The translations under genes and the position numbers were made by a program. 16,828 bases of DNA. It comes from CAVPEW01 sp050247895 (GTDB lineage Bacteria > Actinomycetota > Acidimicrobiia > Acidimicrobiales > VFJN01). The stretch is taken from NCBI GenBank assembly GCA_050247895.1, contig JBFWTJ010000049.1, forward strand, positions 1 through 16,828, written 5' to 3'. A model generated the notes under the pieces. That model saw nothing but the letters and a program-made list of their open reading frames with translations. It was not told where the DNA came from and did no database searches. Of this stretch, positions 1 through 7,700 are shown one piece after another (the first letter of the stretch is position 1; the number at the start of each line of letters is the position of its first letter).

Positions 1-179
1 GTGGCCGAGATGCTGGCGGCCCAGGAGGGCCTGGCCTTCCGGGTGGTGCGGGCCCAGCGGTTCCGCCAGGTCGACACGATGTTCGCCCTGCTCATCGTGT
101 TCGGCCTGATCGGCGTGGTCAGCGACCTGGCCCTGCGCACGCTGCGACGCCGGGCCGCGCCGTGGTCGGAGGGCAGCTC

Positions 180-183
<4 letters not shown>
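1..183 (+). CDS. ABC transporter permease, NitT/TauT (SsuC-like) type, C-terminal fragment
   Basis: Only the last 60 residues are present; the gene begins before the window. The piece has the typical end of BPD_transp_1 permeases of the nitrate/taurine/sulfonate group: an AEMLAAQEGLAF stretch (compare AEM..AE.GLG in the family), a short loop, one hydrophobic helix (FALLIVFGLIGVVSDLAL, about residues 28-45 of the fragment), then an Arg-rich cytoplasmic tail with the common RRRAAPW ending. It would be an inner-membrane subunit that forms the import channel and docks on the ATPase encoded immediately downstream. Its TGA stop (181-183) overlaps the GTG start of that gene, so the two are translationally coupled. 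The substrate (nitrate, sulfonate, thiamine precursor or other) cannot be told from this fragment; the solute-binding protein is not in the window. Confidence 0.85.
168..172 (+). promoter_or_regulatory. Ribosome binding site deciding the ATPase start
   Basis: GGAGG sits 7 nt upstream of the GTG at 180-182, which overlaps the permease stop as GTGA. An in-frame GTG at 162 has no such site and would lie inside the permease gene, so the start at 180 is preferred. Confidence 0.65.
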
Positions 184-956
<773 letters not shown>

Positions 957-994
957 CGGCACGTCTCGGGCTTCTGCACCAGGGCCCGCCTCGG

Positions 995-1000
995 TAGGGT
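995..1000 (+). promoter_or_regulatory. Candidate -10 element upstream of the signal peptidase gene
   Basis: TAGGGT fits the actinobacterial TANNNT -10 pattern and lies in the 83-bp gap after the ABC operon, about 27 nt before the Shine-Dalgarno site. No convincing -35 box is seen (TTCTGC at 972-977, spacing 17). It would make the signal peptidase gene a separate transcription unit. Confidence 0.35.
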
Positions 1001-1026
1001 TTCCCCTGCGATCGGCGGGTGGCGGG

Positions 1027-1035
1027 AGGAGGTGA
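1027..1035 (+). promoter_or_regulatory. Unusually complete Shine-Dalgarno site
   Basis: AGGAGGTGA is a full 9-nt complement to the 3' end of bacterial 16S rRNA, ending 4 nt before the GTG at 1040. It selects 1040 rather than the in-frame GTG at 1019, which lies upstream of this site. It suggests strong translation of the signal peptidase fusion. Confidence 0.75.
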
Positions 1036-1039
1036 CCTC

Positions 1040-3040
1040 GTGGAGGAGCGCCCCGAATCGGATGAGCTCCTCGACCTGCAGAGCGAGCTGCTGCGGGAGA
1101 CCTACGAGGAGTGCGAGCGCCTGCTGGCCGATGCCCAGGCCGAGGCGGCCGAGGTTCGCCAGGGCGCGCTGGCCGAGGCCCGCCAGCGGACCGACGAGCT
1201 CGTCCGGTCGCTGACCGGCTCGATCAACCGGCTCCACGGGGAGGCCGAGTCGGCCCGGGAGCGGGCCCGCGCCGTCGAGGCCCGGATCGCCGAGGACCTG
1301 GCCGAGGCCGAACGGTGCAAGGTCGAGGCCGTCGCCGCGCTCGATCAGGCCGTGAGGGCACGGCGCGAGGTCGAGGAGCAGTCGGAGCGGATCCGGGCCG
1401 AGGCCGAGGCCCGGGCGGCGCAGGTCGAGGCGACCGTGGCCGCGCAGGTGGCCGAGGCGGAGCGGGCGCTGGAGGCGGCCCGGGCCGCGTCGGCCGCCGC
1501 CGAGCAGGCCGCGGCCCAGCGGCTGGCCGAGGCCGAGCGCCGCGCCGCCGAGCGGACCGCCGAGGCGGAGCAGGCTGCCCAGGACCACCTGGCCGAGGCG
1601 GAACGACGGGCCGCCGAGCGGGCCGAGGCCGCCGAGCGCCGCTTCGAGGAGCGCGTGGCCGAGGCGAGCCGGGCCGCCTCCGAGCAGGAGGCGGAGGCCC
1701 ACCGGCGCATCCGTGACGCCGAGCTCGCCGCCCGGACCCTGGGGGCCGACTCCACCGGTGTCGCCGAGCGGACCGCGGCGACGCTGGTGGCCGAGGCCGA
1801 GCGCCGCGCCGCGATGATCGAGGCCGAGGCCCGCCACAAGCTGGCCGAGGCCGAGCGACGGGCCGAGGCCCTCCTCGCCGGTGCCGGGGCGGGCACCCCC
1901 GTTGATCCGGCGCAGGGCGGCGACGGCACCACGGCCGGCGCCGCGCCCGGGACCGCCGCACCGGTCCGGCCCGACCGGGCCGCCGAGGAGGCCGCGGCAC
2001 TGCTCGCCGAGGCCCGCTCCACCGCGGCCGGCCTGGTCCTCAACGCCCGGGCCCAGGCCGCGGCCCAGGCCGAGGCGGTCGACAAGGCCCAGGCCGCGGC
2101 CCGGGCTGCCGAGGAGATCCTGGCCGAGGCCGAGCGCAACCGGATCCAGCGCTTCGACGAGACCGAGGCGACCATCTCCTCGCTCATGGCCCAGGCCCAG
2201 CAGGCCGCCCGCTCGACGATGGAGCAGGCCGAGGAGGCCGCCCGGCGGCTCCTGGCCGACACCGAGGCCCGGCGGGCCACGCAGCTGGCCGAGGTCGACT
2301 CGCTGGTCACCCGACGGCTCCTCGAGGCCGAGGACGAGGCCCGCACGATCGTGGGCCGGGCCCGCCGGGGCGACTGGGCGCCGACGTCCGAGCCCACCTC
2401 GGCTCCTGTGGCGGAGGCCGAGGCGGCCGCGACCGCGGCGCCGGAGGCACCGGCCGCGACCCCGACGCCCGAGCCCTCCCCCGGGCCCCGCCGCCGGTCG
2501 CGCTGGTCGCGCGCCACCATCGTGGTGATCGCGGCCGGGACCGTGGTGGCCGCGGCCCACGGGGTGCGGACCTTCGTGGCCTCGCCGTACACGGTGGCCT
2601 CGACGTCGATGGAGCCCCACGTCGACGACGGCGACCGGGTGATGGTGAACAAGCTGGCCTACCGCGACGCCGATCCCCGGCGGGGCGACGTCGTGGTGTT
2701 CGATAGCACCGACGTGGCCCGGGCCGAGGACCTGGAGCAGGCCAAGGAGCTGGGCGGCGCCCCCCTGCTCAAGCGGGTCATCGGCCTGCCCGGCGAGACG
2801 GTCTCCTCGGACGGGACCCGGGTCCTGGTCGACGGGGTCCCGCTCGAAGAGGAGTGGGCCAAGGACGGCCGGACGCCGCCGTTCGACCCGGTCCGGGTGC
2901 CCGAGGGCGAGGTCTTCGTGCTCGGCGACAACCGGGCCGTGTCGCTCGACAGCCGGTCCTACGGCACGGTGCCCATCGAGGCCCTGATCGGCCGGGCCGA
3001 CTACGTGATCTGGCCGCCCGGCCGGCTCGGCCGCCTCTGA
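1040..3040 (+). CDS. Type I signal peptidase (S26) with a long N-terminal coiled-coil domain
   Basis: 666 residues, about 440 longer than a usual actinobacterial LepB. Residues ~10-285 and ~314-443 are Ala/Glu/Arg-rich coiled coil, broken by a Gly/Ala/Pro stretch (~286-313). A Pro/Ala/Thr linker (~445-485), a basic RRRSRWSR anchor and one membrane helix (~492-513) follow. The C-terminal ~155 residues form the peptidase: box B STSMEP with the likely nucleophile Ser523, box D KRVIGLPGE with the likely general-base Lys578, and box E GDNR (629-632) followed by SLDSRSYG. The topology implied is coiled coil in the cytoplasm and catalytic domain outside, cleaving signal peptides of exported proteins. 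Both catalytic residues are present, so it should be active. The GTG at 1040 follows a complete AGGAGGTGA. Family membership is secure; the role of the coiled coil (scaffold, partner docking, polar localisation) is unknown. Confidence 0.9.
   Translation: MEERPESDELLDLQSELLRETYEECERLLADAQAEAAEVRQGALAEARQRTDELVRSLTGSINRLHGEAESARERARAVEARIAEDLAEAERCKVEAVAALDQAVRARREVEEQSERIRAEAEARAAQVEATVAAQVAEAERALEAARAASAAAEQAAAQRLAEAERRAAERTAEAEQAAQDHLAEAERRAAERAEAAERRFEERVAEASRAASEQEAEAHRRIRDAELAARTLGADSTGVAERTAATLVAEAERRAAMIEAEARHKLAEAERRAEALLAGAGAGTPVDPAQGGDGTTAGAAPGTAAPVRPDRAAEEAAALLAEARSTAAGLVLNARAQAAAQAEAVDKAQAAARAAEEILAEAERNRIQRFDETEATISSLMAQAQQAARSTMEQAEEAARRLLADTEARRATQLAEVDSLVTRRLLEAEDEARTIVGRARRGDWAPTSEPTSAPVAEAEAAATAAPEAPAATPTPEPSPGPRRRSRWSRATIVVIAAGTVVAAAHGVRTFVASPYTVASTSMEPHVDDGDRVMVNKLAYRDADPRRGDVVVFDSTDVARAEDLEQAKELGGAPLLKRVIGLPGETVSSDGTRVLVDGVPLEEEWAKDGRTPPFDPVRVPEGEVFVLGDNRAVSLDSRSYGTVPIEALIGRADYVIWPPGRLGRL
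1523..1720 (+). repeat. Six consecutive 11-residue (hendecad) coiled-coil repeats
   Basis: Inside the signal peptidase coiled coil, residues 162-227 divide cleanly into six 11-mers: LAEAERRAAER, TAEAEQAAQDH, LAEAERRAAER, AEAAERRFEER, VAEASRAASEQ and EAEAHRRIRDA. The first and third are identical in protein but differ in codons. Hendecad periodicity differs from the heptads of ordinary coiled coils and is known from actinobacterial cytoskeletal proteins such as Scy and FilP. Confidence 0.75.
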
Positions 3041-3912
3041 CCGGCCCCGGGGGCCGTGCCACCGCCGGCCCGGCCCGGACCGCCGCGGCGGCGGGACTGG
3101 TCGCAGCGGCCGCGGCGCTGGTGGCGACCGAGCCGTGGCACGGCGCCGTGCTGGTCGTCCTGTCCCCCCGGCACGGCATCGACGTGGGCGACCTCGCCGC
3201 CCTCGCCGCGCTGGTCCTGGCCGGGATCGTGCTCTCGCCCACCGCGGCGGGTCGTGCCCTGCGACGGACGGCCCGGGCCGCGGCGGCCGGGCCGCTGGGC
3301 GACCCCGTCCCGGCCCGGGTCGCGGCGGGCGTGGCCCTTGTCGTGGCCGGGGCGGTCGGGCTGACCGACGCCGACCCCGGCCGCGCGCCCGACGCGGTCC
3401 TGGCCCTGGGCACCGCGGCCCTGGTGGCGTGGGCCGGCGCGACCGCCGGCCCCCGGGCCTGGTCGGCCCTGGCCGTGTCGGGGCCCGGCTACCTCCTCGA
3501 CGCCCTGGCGGTGCCGACCGGCACGGCCTTCGGCCCGGCCGCGCTGGCGGTGGCCGCCGCGGTCGCGATCCGGTGGGGCCCGGCGCCGGGGGATGCCCGG
3601 CCGAGCGACCGGGCGACCGGTACGGGCTCGGGCGCCCTCGAGCCCGTGGCCGCGGGTCGCACGGCGCGCGTCGGGCTGCGGGGGACGGGTCGGGCACCGG
3701 CGCTCGCGCTGGCCTTCACCGTGGTGGCCACGGCCTGCGTCACGGTGTCGGTCGCCGCACTGGCCGACCTGTCGGGGCTCGACGTCCTGGTGTCCCGGTT
3801 CGGCGACGGTGGCGCCCGCACGCTGGCCCTGGGCGTCGAGCTGCTCCTCGCCGGGGTGGCGAGGGGGGCCTACTCGGGGACGATCTCGAAGTCGTCGAAG
3901 CGGGCCTGGTAG
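3037..3912 (+). CDS. Polytopic membrane protein of unknown function, start uncertain
   Basis: A hydrophobic frame runs from the end of the signal peptidase gene to a TAG at 3910-3912. From position 3037 it encodes 291 residues with about six or seven predicted membrane segments, for example AAAAGLVAAAAALVA near the N-terminus, LAALAALVLAGIVLS, VAAGVALVVAGAVGL, AVLALGTAALVAWAGA and LALAFTVVATACVTVSVAAL. A PRHGIDVGDL loop follows the second hydrophobic stretch. I do not recognise the family. No ATG or GTG with a ribosome site is present at a sensible place: CTG at 3037 overlaps the upstream TGA as CTGA and keeps the first helix, while GTG at 3121 would remove it. The 3' end overlaps the convergent gene by 43 bp. 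Probably co-transcribed with the signal peptidase. The coding call rests on sustained hydrophobic helices separated by charged loops. Confidence 0.6.
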   Translation: MTGPGGRATAGPARTAAAAGLVAAAAALVATEPWHGAVLVVLSPRHGIDVGDLAALAALVLAGIVLSPTAAGRALRRTARAAAAGPLGDPVPARVAAGVALVVAGAVGLTDADPGRAPDAVLALGTAALVAWAGATAGPRAWSALAVSGPGYLLDALAVPTGTAFGPAALAVAAAVAIRWGPAPGDARPSDRATGTGSGALEPVAAGRTARVGLRGTGRAPALALAFTVVATACVTVSVAALADLSGLDVLVSRFGDGGARTLALGVELLLAGVARGAYSGTISKSSKRAW

Positions 3913-6900
3913 CCGTCGGCGGCGAGGCCGACCGCGGTGGCCCGGACGTTGAAGGTCGTGTCGGTGAACCGCAGCACCAGCTGGCCGTTCACGAACGCCT
4001 CCACCCGGCCGTCGAGGCCCTGGCGGACCTCGATGCGGTCGCCCGCGGTCGGGGTCGGCGAGGACACGACCTCGAGGCCCTCGATGGCGTAGCTCTGGTT
4101 GGCCACGACCCGGTCGGCCGCGTAGGCGCCGCCCGGCGTGAGCTGGCCGAACCGCAGGTAGCTGGCGTCCTCGGCGTAGCGGAAGACCAGGCCGAAGCCC
4201 TTGCCGGTGGCGGCGACGGTCACCGAGACGTCGGCGGCCTCCGAGGTCGAGTCGACGGCGACGACCTTGTAGACGTCGGCGGTGACGTGGGCCTGGCCGG
4301 CGGTGATGCCGAAGCCGCCGCCGAGCCACCACGGGTAGTACAGGCCGTTCTCGAGGAAGCCGAGCGAGAGGCTGTCCGGCCGGTCGAACGAGTCCGTGGC
4401 CACCTGGCCCGCGGTCATGACCTGGCCGACGTCGATGCCCTCCACCCGCACGGCGGCCGAGGTGGTCCCGAAGCCGTACCGGGTGGCCTCCATGAACTGG
4501 GTGTCGCCGGCGTCGACGAGGTGCTGGCCGTTGACCGACACGAAGATGCCGTCGTCGGGCCGGGTCACGATCCGGATCAGGTCGCCGTCGGCCGCGGTGC
4601 GCGCCGAGCGGGGGAACGAGAAGGCCGGGCTCTGGGCCACCCCGTTGACGACCTTCTCCAGCCCGTAGGAGCCCTGGGAGTTGGTGCCCACCCGGTAGTA
4701 GTTCAGGTGGTCGACGACCCGGAAGGCCACGAAGAAGGCCCCGCCGTCGACCTCGCCCATCTGGACGAGGTAGGTGCCGAAGGCCCAGCCGGCGTCGACC
4801 GAGGCCAGGGCGGACTGCGAGCTCGTGGCCCCGGCGGCGGTGCCGTCGGTGGCGAACGAGCCGGTGTGCACGACCCACGGCTCACCGGTGTCGGTGGTGC
4901 CCAGCCCGCTGCCGGTCCGCTCGAAGTCGTCGGTGACGTGGGCCAGCGGCGTCGGCGGGTTGTGGACCGTGGTGGACTCGGTCCTGGCGTCGTTGCCGTG
5001 GCTGACGTCGCCCGGTGCGGTGGCCGTCGCGGTGACCGAGAGGGTCTGGGGCTGTCCCGGCGCGGTGGCGGTGACCACCACCTTCGCCGCGGCACCGAGG
5101 GCCAGGTCGCCCAGGTCGCAGGCCACGAGCGGGGCCGTGGTGCAGGACCCCTGGGTCGAGGTGACCGCGAGGTCGGCCAGCACCGGGGTGGCCACCGAGA
5201 GCTCGACGCCGGTGGCGGTCAGCGAGCCCTGGTTGGTCACGGTGATCGTCCAGCGGAGCTGGCCGCCGACCAGGACCGGGTCGGCGTCGACGATCGACAC
5301 GGCGACGTCGGGCGACGAGGCGACCGTGGCCACGGCCAGGTCGTCGAAGCGGGCCGGGGCCGGGACCGACCCGTCGTAGGCGGCGAAGCCGACCAGCCGG
5401 GCCGTCGGGTCGACGCCCGACACGCTGGCGACGTCGATCCCGTTGACCGAGCAGGCGATCGTGGTGCCCTCGTAGCGGCAGGAGAGCTGGTCGCCGGCCT
5501 GCGGGGCCAGGCTGACCAGCGGGGTGGCCGGCGGCGGGACGATGTTCCACCCGGCGATCTGGTTGAGCTCGTAGCTCCCCGAGTACCGCCGACCGAAGCG
5601 CCAGTGGTTGGCCGCGTCGGTCGAGCGCAGGACCAGCCAGAACTCGGACGACGGCTGGACCAGCGTGGCGGTGACCTGCCCGTCGTCGGTGCCGCCGTCG
5701 GCCAGGGCCAGCGCGTAGCCCGACGTGGTCGGCACGGCGTTGCCGCCGTCGGTGCCGAACGTGCCGTTGGCCTGCTGCCACACCTCGCCCGAGTCCGCCG
5801 TGCCGAGGGTGGCGGCGTCGGGCCGGTCGAAGCCGTCGTGCAGGAGCCCGCCGGAGGGCGGGACCGTGGTGGTCGTGGTCGGCACGGTGGTCGTGGTCGT
5901 CGGGACCGTGGTGGTCGTCGTCGGGACCGTCGTGGTGGTGGTGGTGGGCGGGACGGTGGTGGTCGTGGTCCCGCCGCCACCGGTGCCGAGGTCGGCCACG
6001 ACGAGGTCGTCGAAGCGTGCCGCCGACGGCCCGGACGAGTCGTAGGCGGCCAGCCCGATGCCGGTGGACGAGCCGTTGAAGCCGTCGCCGGTCGTGACCA
6101 CGAGGGTGCCGTCGACCGAGCACGAGATCGTGGTCGAGGTCAGCGTGCAGGAGATCTCGTCACCCGCGGCCGGCGTCACGGTGGCCGACGTGGTCAGGGC
6201 CGGCGACCCGAGGTCGTTGTTGCGGACCTGCTGGAGCTGGTAGTCGCCGCCCTGCCAGCGGCCGAACCGCCAGTAGTTGGCGCTGTCCGATGCCCGGAGG
6301 ATCACCCAGAGCTCGGGCGAGGGCGCCACGAGGGTCGCGGTGACGTGGCCGGTGGCGCCGCCCGAGTCGGCCACGGCCAGCGAGTAGCCGAAGCCCGGGG
6401 TGGCCACGTCGGAGAACACGCCGAAGCTGCCCGACAGGATCGACCACTGCTGGCCGGTCGTCGCCGTGCCGAGGAACGCCGAGTCGCTGCGATCGAAGTC
6501 GTCGGCCAACCGCACCGCGCCGGGCCCGGGAGGCGGCGGGGTCGTCGTCGTGGTCGTCGGCGGGACCGTCGTGGTGGTGGTCGGCGCCACGGTCGTGGTG
6601 GTGGTCGGCGCCACGGTCGTGGTCGTCGTGGGCGCCACCGTCGTGGTGGTGGTCGGCGCCACGGTCGTGGTCGTCGTGGGCGCCACCGTCGTGGTGGTGG
6701 TCGGCGGGACCGTCGTGGTCGTCGTGGGGGCCACGGTCGTCGTGGTGGTGGTCGGCGCGACCGTGGTCGTCGTGGTCGTCGTGGGGGCCACGGTCGTCGT
6801 GGTGGTCGGCGGCGCGTCGAGGTCGACGACGGCGAAGTCGTCGAAGCGGACCGTGGCCGGGCCCGAGGCGTCGTACGCAGCGAGGCCCACGGCCGTGGCC

Positions 6901-7469
6901 GTCCGGTTGAAGCCGTCGTCGGTGGACACGACGACCGTGCCGTTCACCGAGCACGAGATCGTGGTCGAGGTGAGGGTGCAGGCCAGCTCGTCACCGGCGG
7001 CCGGGGTGACGGTGGCCGAGGTGGTCAGGGCCGGTGCCCCGAGGTCGTTGTCGCGGACCTGCTGGAGCTGGTAGTCGCCGCCCTGCCACCGACCGAAGCG
7101 CCAGTAGTTGGCGCCGTCGGAGGCCCGCAGCACGAGCCAGAGCTCGGAGGCCGTGGCCGGCACGTCCACCGAGGCCACGCCGGTCGAACCGCCGGAGTCG
7201 ACGACGGCCAGCGAGTAGCCCCAGCTGGGCGCGGCCGTCCCGGCCGAGACCGACCAACCGCCGGCGAGGGTGGTCCAGTCCTGCCCGGTGGGAGCGGTGC
7301 CCAGGGTCCCGGCGTCGGCCCGGTCGAAGCCGTCCGCCACGCGCACGCCGTCCTCGGCGGCCGCGGGCAGGAGCGCGGGGAAGGTCGCGCCCAGCGCGGC
7401 GAACGCCACACCGATCGCGACCACGACCCACTTGCGAGATCTGCTGCCCAGTCCGCCCGAACCAGTCAC
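3870..7469 (-). CDS. Large secreted multi-module protein: five LamG-like domains, Thr-rich linkers, DUF11-type domain
   Basis: 1199 residues with a clear signal peptide: basic RSRK, then a hydrophobic core (WVVVAIGVAFAALGATF) and a PAAA|ED-type cleavage site. Order: module 1 (~40-218), Thr linker 1 (~221-314), module 2 (~315-495), Thr linker 2 (~499-536), module 3 (~537-718), a DUF11/CARDB-like beta-sandwich (~720-840; TITVTNQGSLTATGVELS), module 4 (~842-1020) and module 5 (~1022-1199). Modules open with an F(D/E)R…LG motif and close with ARFDDL/RFDDF, as in concanavalin A-like (LamG) lectin folds. Modules 1-3 share a Cys pair (CTLTSTTISC or CRYEGTTIAC) likely to form a disulfide; modules 4 and 5 lack it. 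No catalytic domain, LPXTG, PEP-CTERM or C-terminal membrane anchor is visible, so it is best read as a released or loosely attached glycan-binding protein or adhesin. GTG 7469 is preferred over GTG 7526 because it gives a normal-length signal peptide with AAGGA-like pairing upstream. Confidence 0.85.
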   Translation of the reverse strand: MTGSGGLGSRSRKWVVVAIGVAFAALGATFPALLPAAAEDGVRVADGFDRADAGTLGTAPTGQDWTTLAGGWSVSAGTAAPSWGYSLAVVDSGGSTGVASVDVPATASELWLVLRASDGANYWRFGRWQGGDYQLQQVRDNDLGAPALTTSATVTPAAGDELACTLTSTTISCSVNGTVVVSTDDGFNRTATAVGLAAYDASGPATVRFDDFAVVDLDAPPTTTTTVAPTTTTTTTVAPTTTTTTVAPTTTTTVPPTTTTTVAPTTTTTVAPTTTTTVAPTTTTTVAPTTTTTVAPTTTTTVPPTTTTTTPPPPGPGAVRLADDFDRSDSAFLGTATTGQQWSILSGSFGVFSDVATPGFGYSLAVADSGGATGHVTATLVAPSPELWVILRASDSANYWRFGRWQGGDYQLQQVRNNDLGSPALTTSATVTPAAGDEISCTLTSTTISCSVDGTLVVTTGDGFNGSSTGIGLAAYDSSGPSAARFDDLVVADLGTGGGGTTTTTVPPTTTTTTVPTTTTTVPTTTTTVPTTTTTVPPSGGLLHDGFDRPDAATLGTADSGEVWQQANGTFGTDGGNAVPTTSGYALALADGGTDDGQVTATLVQPSSEFWLVLRSTDAANHWRFGRRYSGSYELNQIAGWNIVPPPATPLVSLAPQAGDQLSCRYEGTTIACSVNGIDVASVSGVDPTARLVGFAAYDGSVPAPARFDDLAVATVASSPDVAVSIVDADPVLVGGQLRWTITVTNQGSLTATGVELSVATPVLADLAVTSTQGSCTTAPLVACDLGDLALGAAAKVVVTATAPGQPQTLSVTATATAPGDVSHGNDARTESTTVHNPPTPLAHVTDDFERTGSGLGTTDTGEPWVVHTGSFATDGTAAGATSSQSALASVDAGWAFGTYLVQMGEVDGGAFFVAFRVVDHLNYYRVGTNSQGSYGLEKVVNGVAQSPAFSFPRSARTAADGDLIRIVTRPDDGIFVSVNGQHLVDAGDTQFMEATRYGFGTTSAAVRVEGIDVGQVMTAGQVATDSFDRPDSLSLGFLENGLYYPWWLGGGFGITAGQAHVTADVYKVVAVDSTSEAADVSVTVAATGKGFGLVFRYAEDASYLRFGQLTPGGAYAADRVVANQSYAIEGLEVVSSPTPTAGDRIEVRQGLDGRVEAFVNGQLVLRFTDTTFNVRATAVGLAADGYQARFDDFEIVPE
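5861..5970 (-). repeat. Thr-rich linker 2, 21-nt tandem units
   Basis: Encodes repeats of TTTTTVP between modules 2 and 3. The DNA is built from near-identical 21-nt units of GTGGTCGTC-type triplets (read on the + strand), variable mainly at synonymous positions. Confidence 0.8.
6181..6282 (-). repeat. Duplicated segment of LamG-like module 2 (copy A)
   Basis: This 102-bp stretch matches 7012-7113 (module 1) at a constant offset of 831 nt with 7 mismatches counted by eye. Similarity extends at lower level over at least 6121-6283. Encodes the YWRFGRWQGGDYQLQQVR block. Indicates recent module duplication or gene conversion. Confidence 0.8.
6541..6792 (-). repeat. Thr-rich linker 1, tandem 24/27/30-nt units
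   Basis: Ten tandem units encode T(5-7)VAP or T(5)VPP between modules 1 and 2. On the + strand, seven exact 24-nt units run from 6568 to 6735, alternating between two codon variants (GTCGTGGTGGTGGTCGGC… and GTCGTGGTCGTCGTGGGC…). They are followed by a 27-nt unit (6736-6762) and a 30-nt unit (6763-6792), and preceded by a 27-nt unit (6541-6567). All lengths are multiples of three. Confidence 0.85.
7012..7113 (-). repeat. Duplicated segment of LamG-like module 1 (copy B)
   Basis: Partner of the segment at 6181-6282: 95 of 102 bases are identical by eye. Encodes the corresponding block of module 1. Confidence 0.8.
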
Positions 7470-7581
7470 GTTGTCCTTACCGCCGCTGCCGCCCACTACC
7501 GCCCGTGCCCGTCGCCTCGAATACACCCTACGTTCGATGACAGGACAAATGGGTTGGGGTACACTTTACGGTTGTATGTCG

Positions 7582-7610
7582 ATACGAGGCGTAGTCACGC
7601 TCCGTGTCAA
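7582..7610 (-). promoter_or_regulatory. Candidate sigma70-type promoter for the LamG-protein gene
   Basis: On the - strand a perfect TTGACA (7610-7605) is followed after 17 nt by TCGTAT (7587-7582). The -35 is perfect and the -10 matches TATAAT at three of six positions. Transcription would start near 7575, giving a leader of roughly 105 nt before GTG 7469. Confidence 0.4.
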
Positions 7611-7625
7611 CCGTGATCCGGCCTC

Positions 7626-7655
7626 ACTATACGTGGTCGGGAGGCGGTTTGAAAA
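7626..7655 (-). promoter_or_regulatory. Second candidate promoter for the LamG-protein gene
   Basis: On the - strand TTTTCA (7655-7650), an 18-nt spacer and TATAGT (7631-7626). TATAGT differs from the consensus -10 by one base. It lies upstream of and in tandem with the TTGACA promoter, and overlaps the TTGAAA proposed for the opposite strand. Confidence 0.35.
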
Positions 7656-7675
7656 GCCCCAGATCTGGCTAAATC
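7649..7675 (+). promoter_or_regulatory. Candidate promoter for the malectin/beta-helix gene
   Basis: TTGAAA (7649-7654) and TAAATC (7670-7675) with a short 15-nt spacer. The palindrome CCAGATCTGG lies in the spacer, where a regulator could compete with RNA polymerase. The spacing is short, so confidence is low. Confidence 0.25.
7659..7668. promoter_or_regulatory. Perfect palindrome, possible operator
   Basis: CCAGATCTGG is a perfect 10-bp palindrome in the A/T-richer part of the divergent region. Its position between promoter candidates of both strands would suit a shared regulator. A chance occurrence is possible. Confidence 0.3.
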
Positions 7676-7692
7676 TGCCGGAGCCGTTAGCC
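7667..7692. repeat. Inverted repeat GGCTAA / TTAGCC
   Basis: GGCTAA (7667-7672) and TTAGCC (7687-7692) form a perfect 6-bp stem around a 14-nt loop, extendable by one T-G pair. It directly precedes the longer hairpin at 7701-7750 and could be either an operator or part of a structured leader. Confidence 0.4.
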
Positions 7693-7700
7693 GAAAGCAT

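Noticed and set aside
6541..6792. CRISPR-like array
   Set aside because: The repeats are contiguous, without spacers, and encode a Thr-rich protein linker in frame with both flanking domains.
3135..7616. A 1493-codon open frame on the + strand, antisense to the LamG-protein gene
   Set aside because: Its product is low-complexity Arg/Gly/Val/Asp sequence with no domains, signal or membrane segments. Long antisense frames are expected where third positions are nearly all G or C. The - strand product has a signal peptide and recognisable modules.
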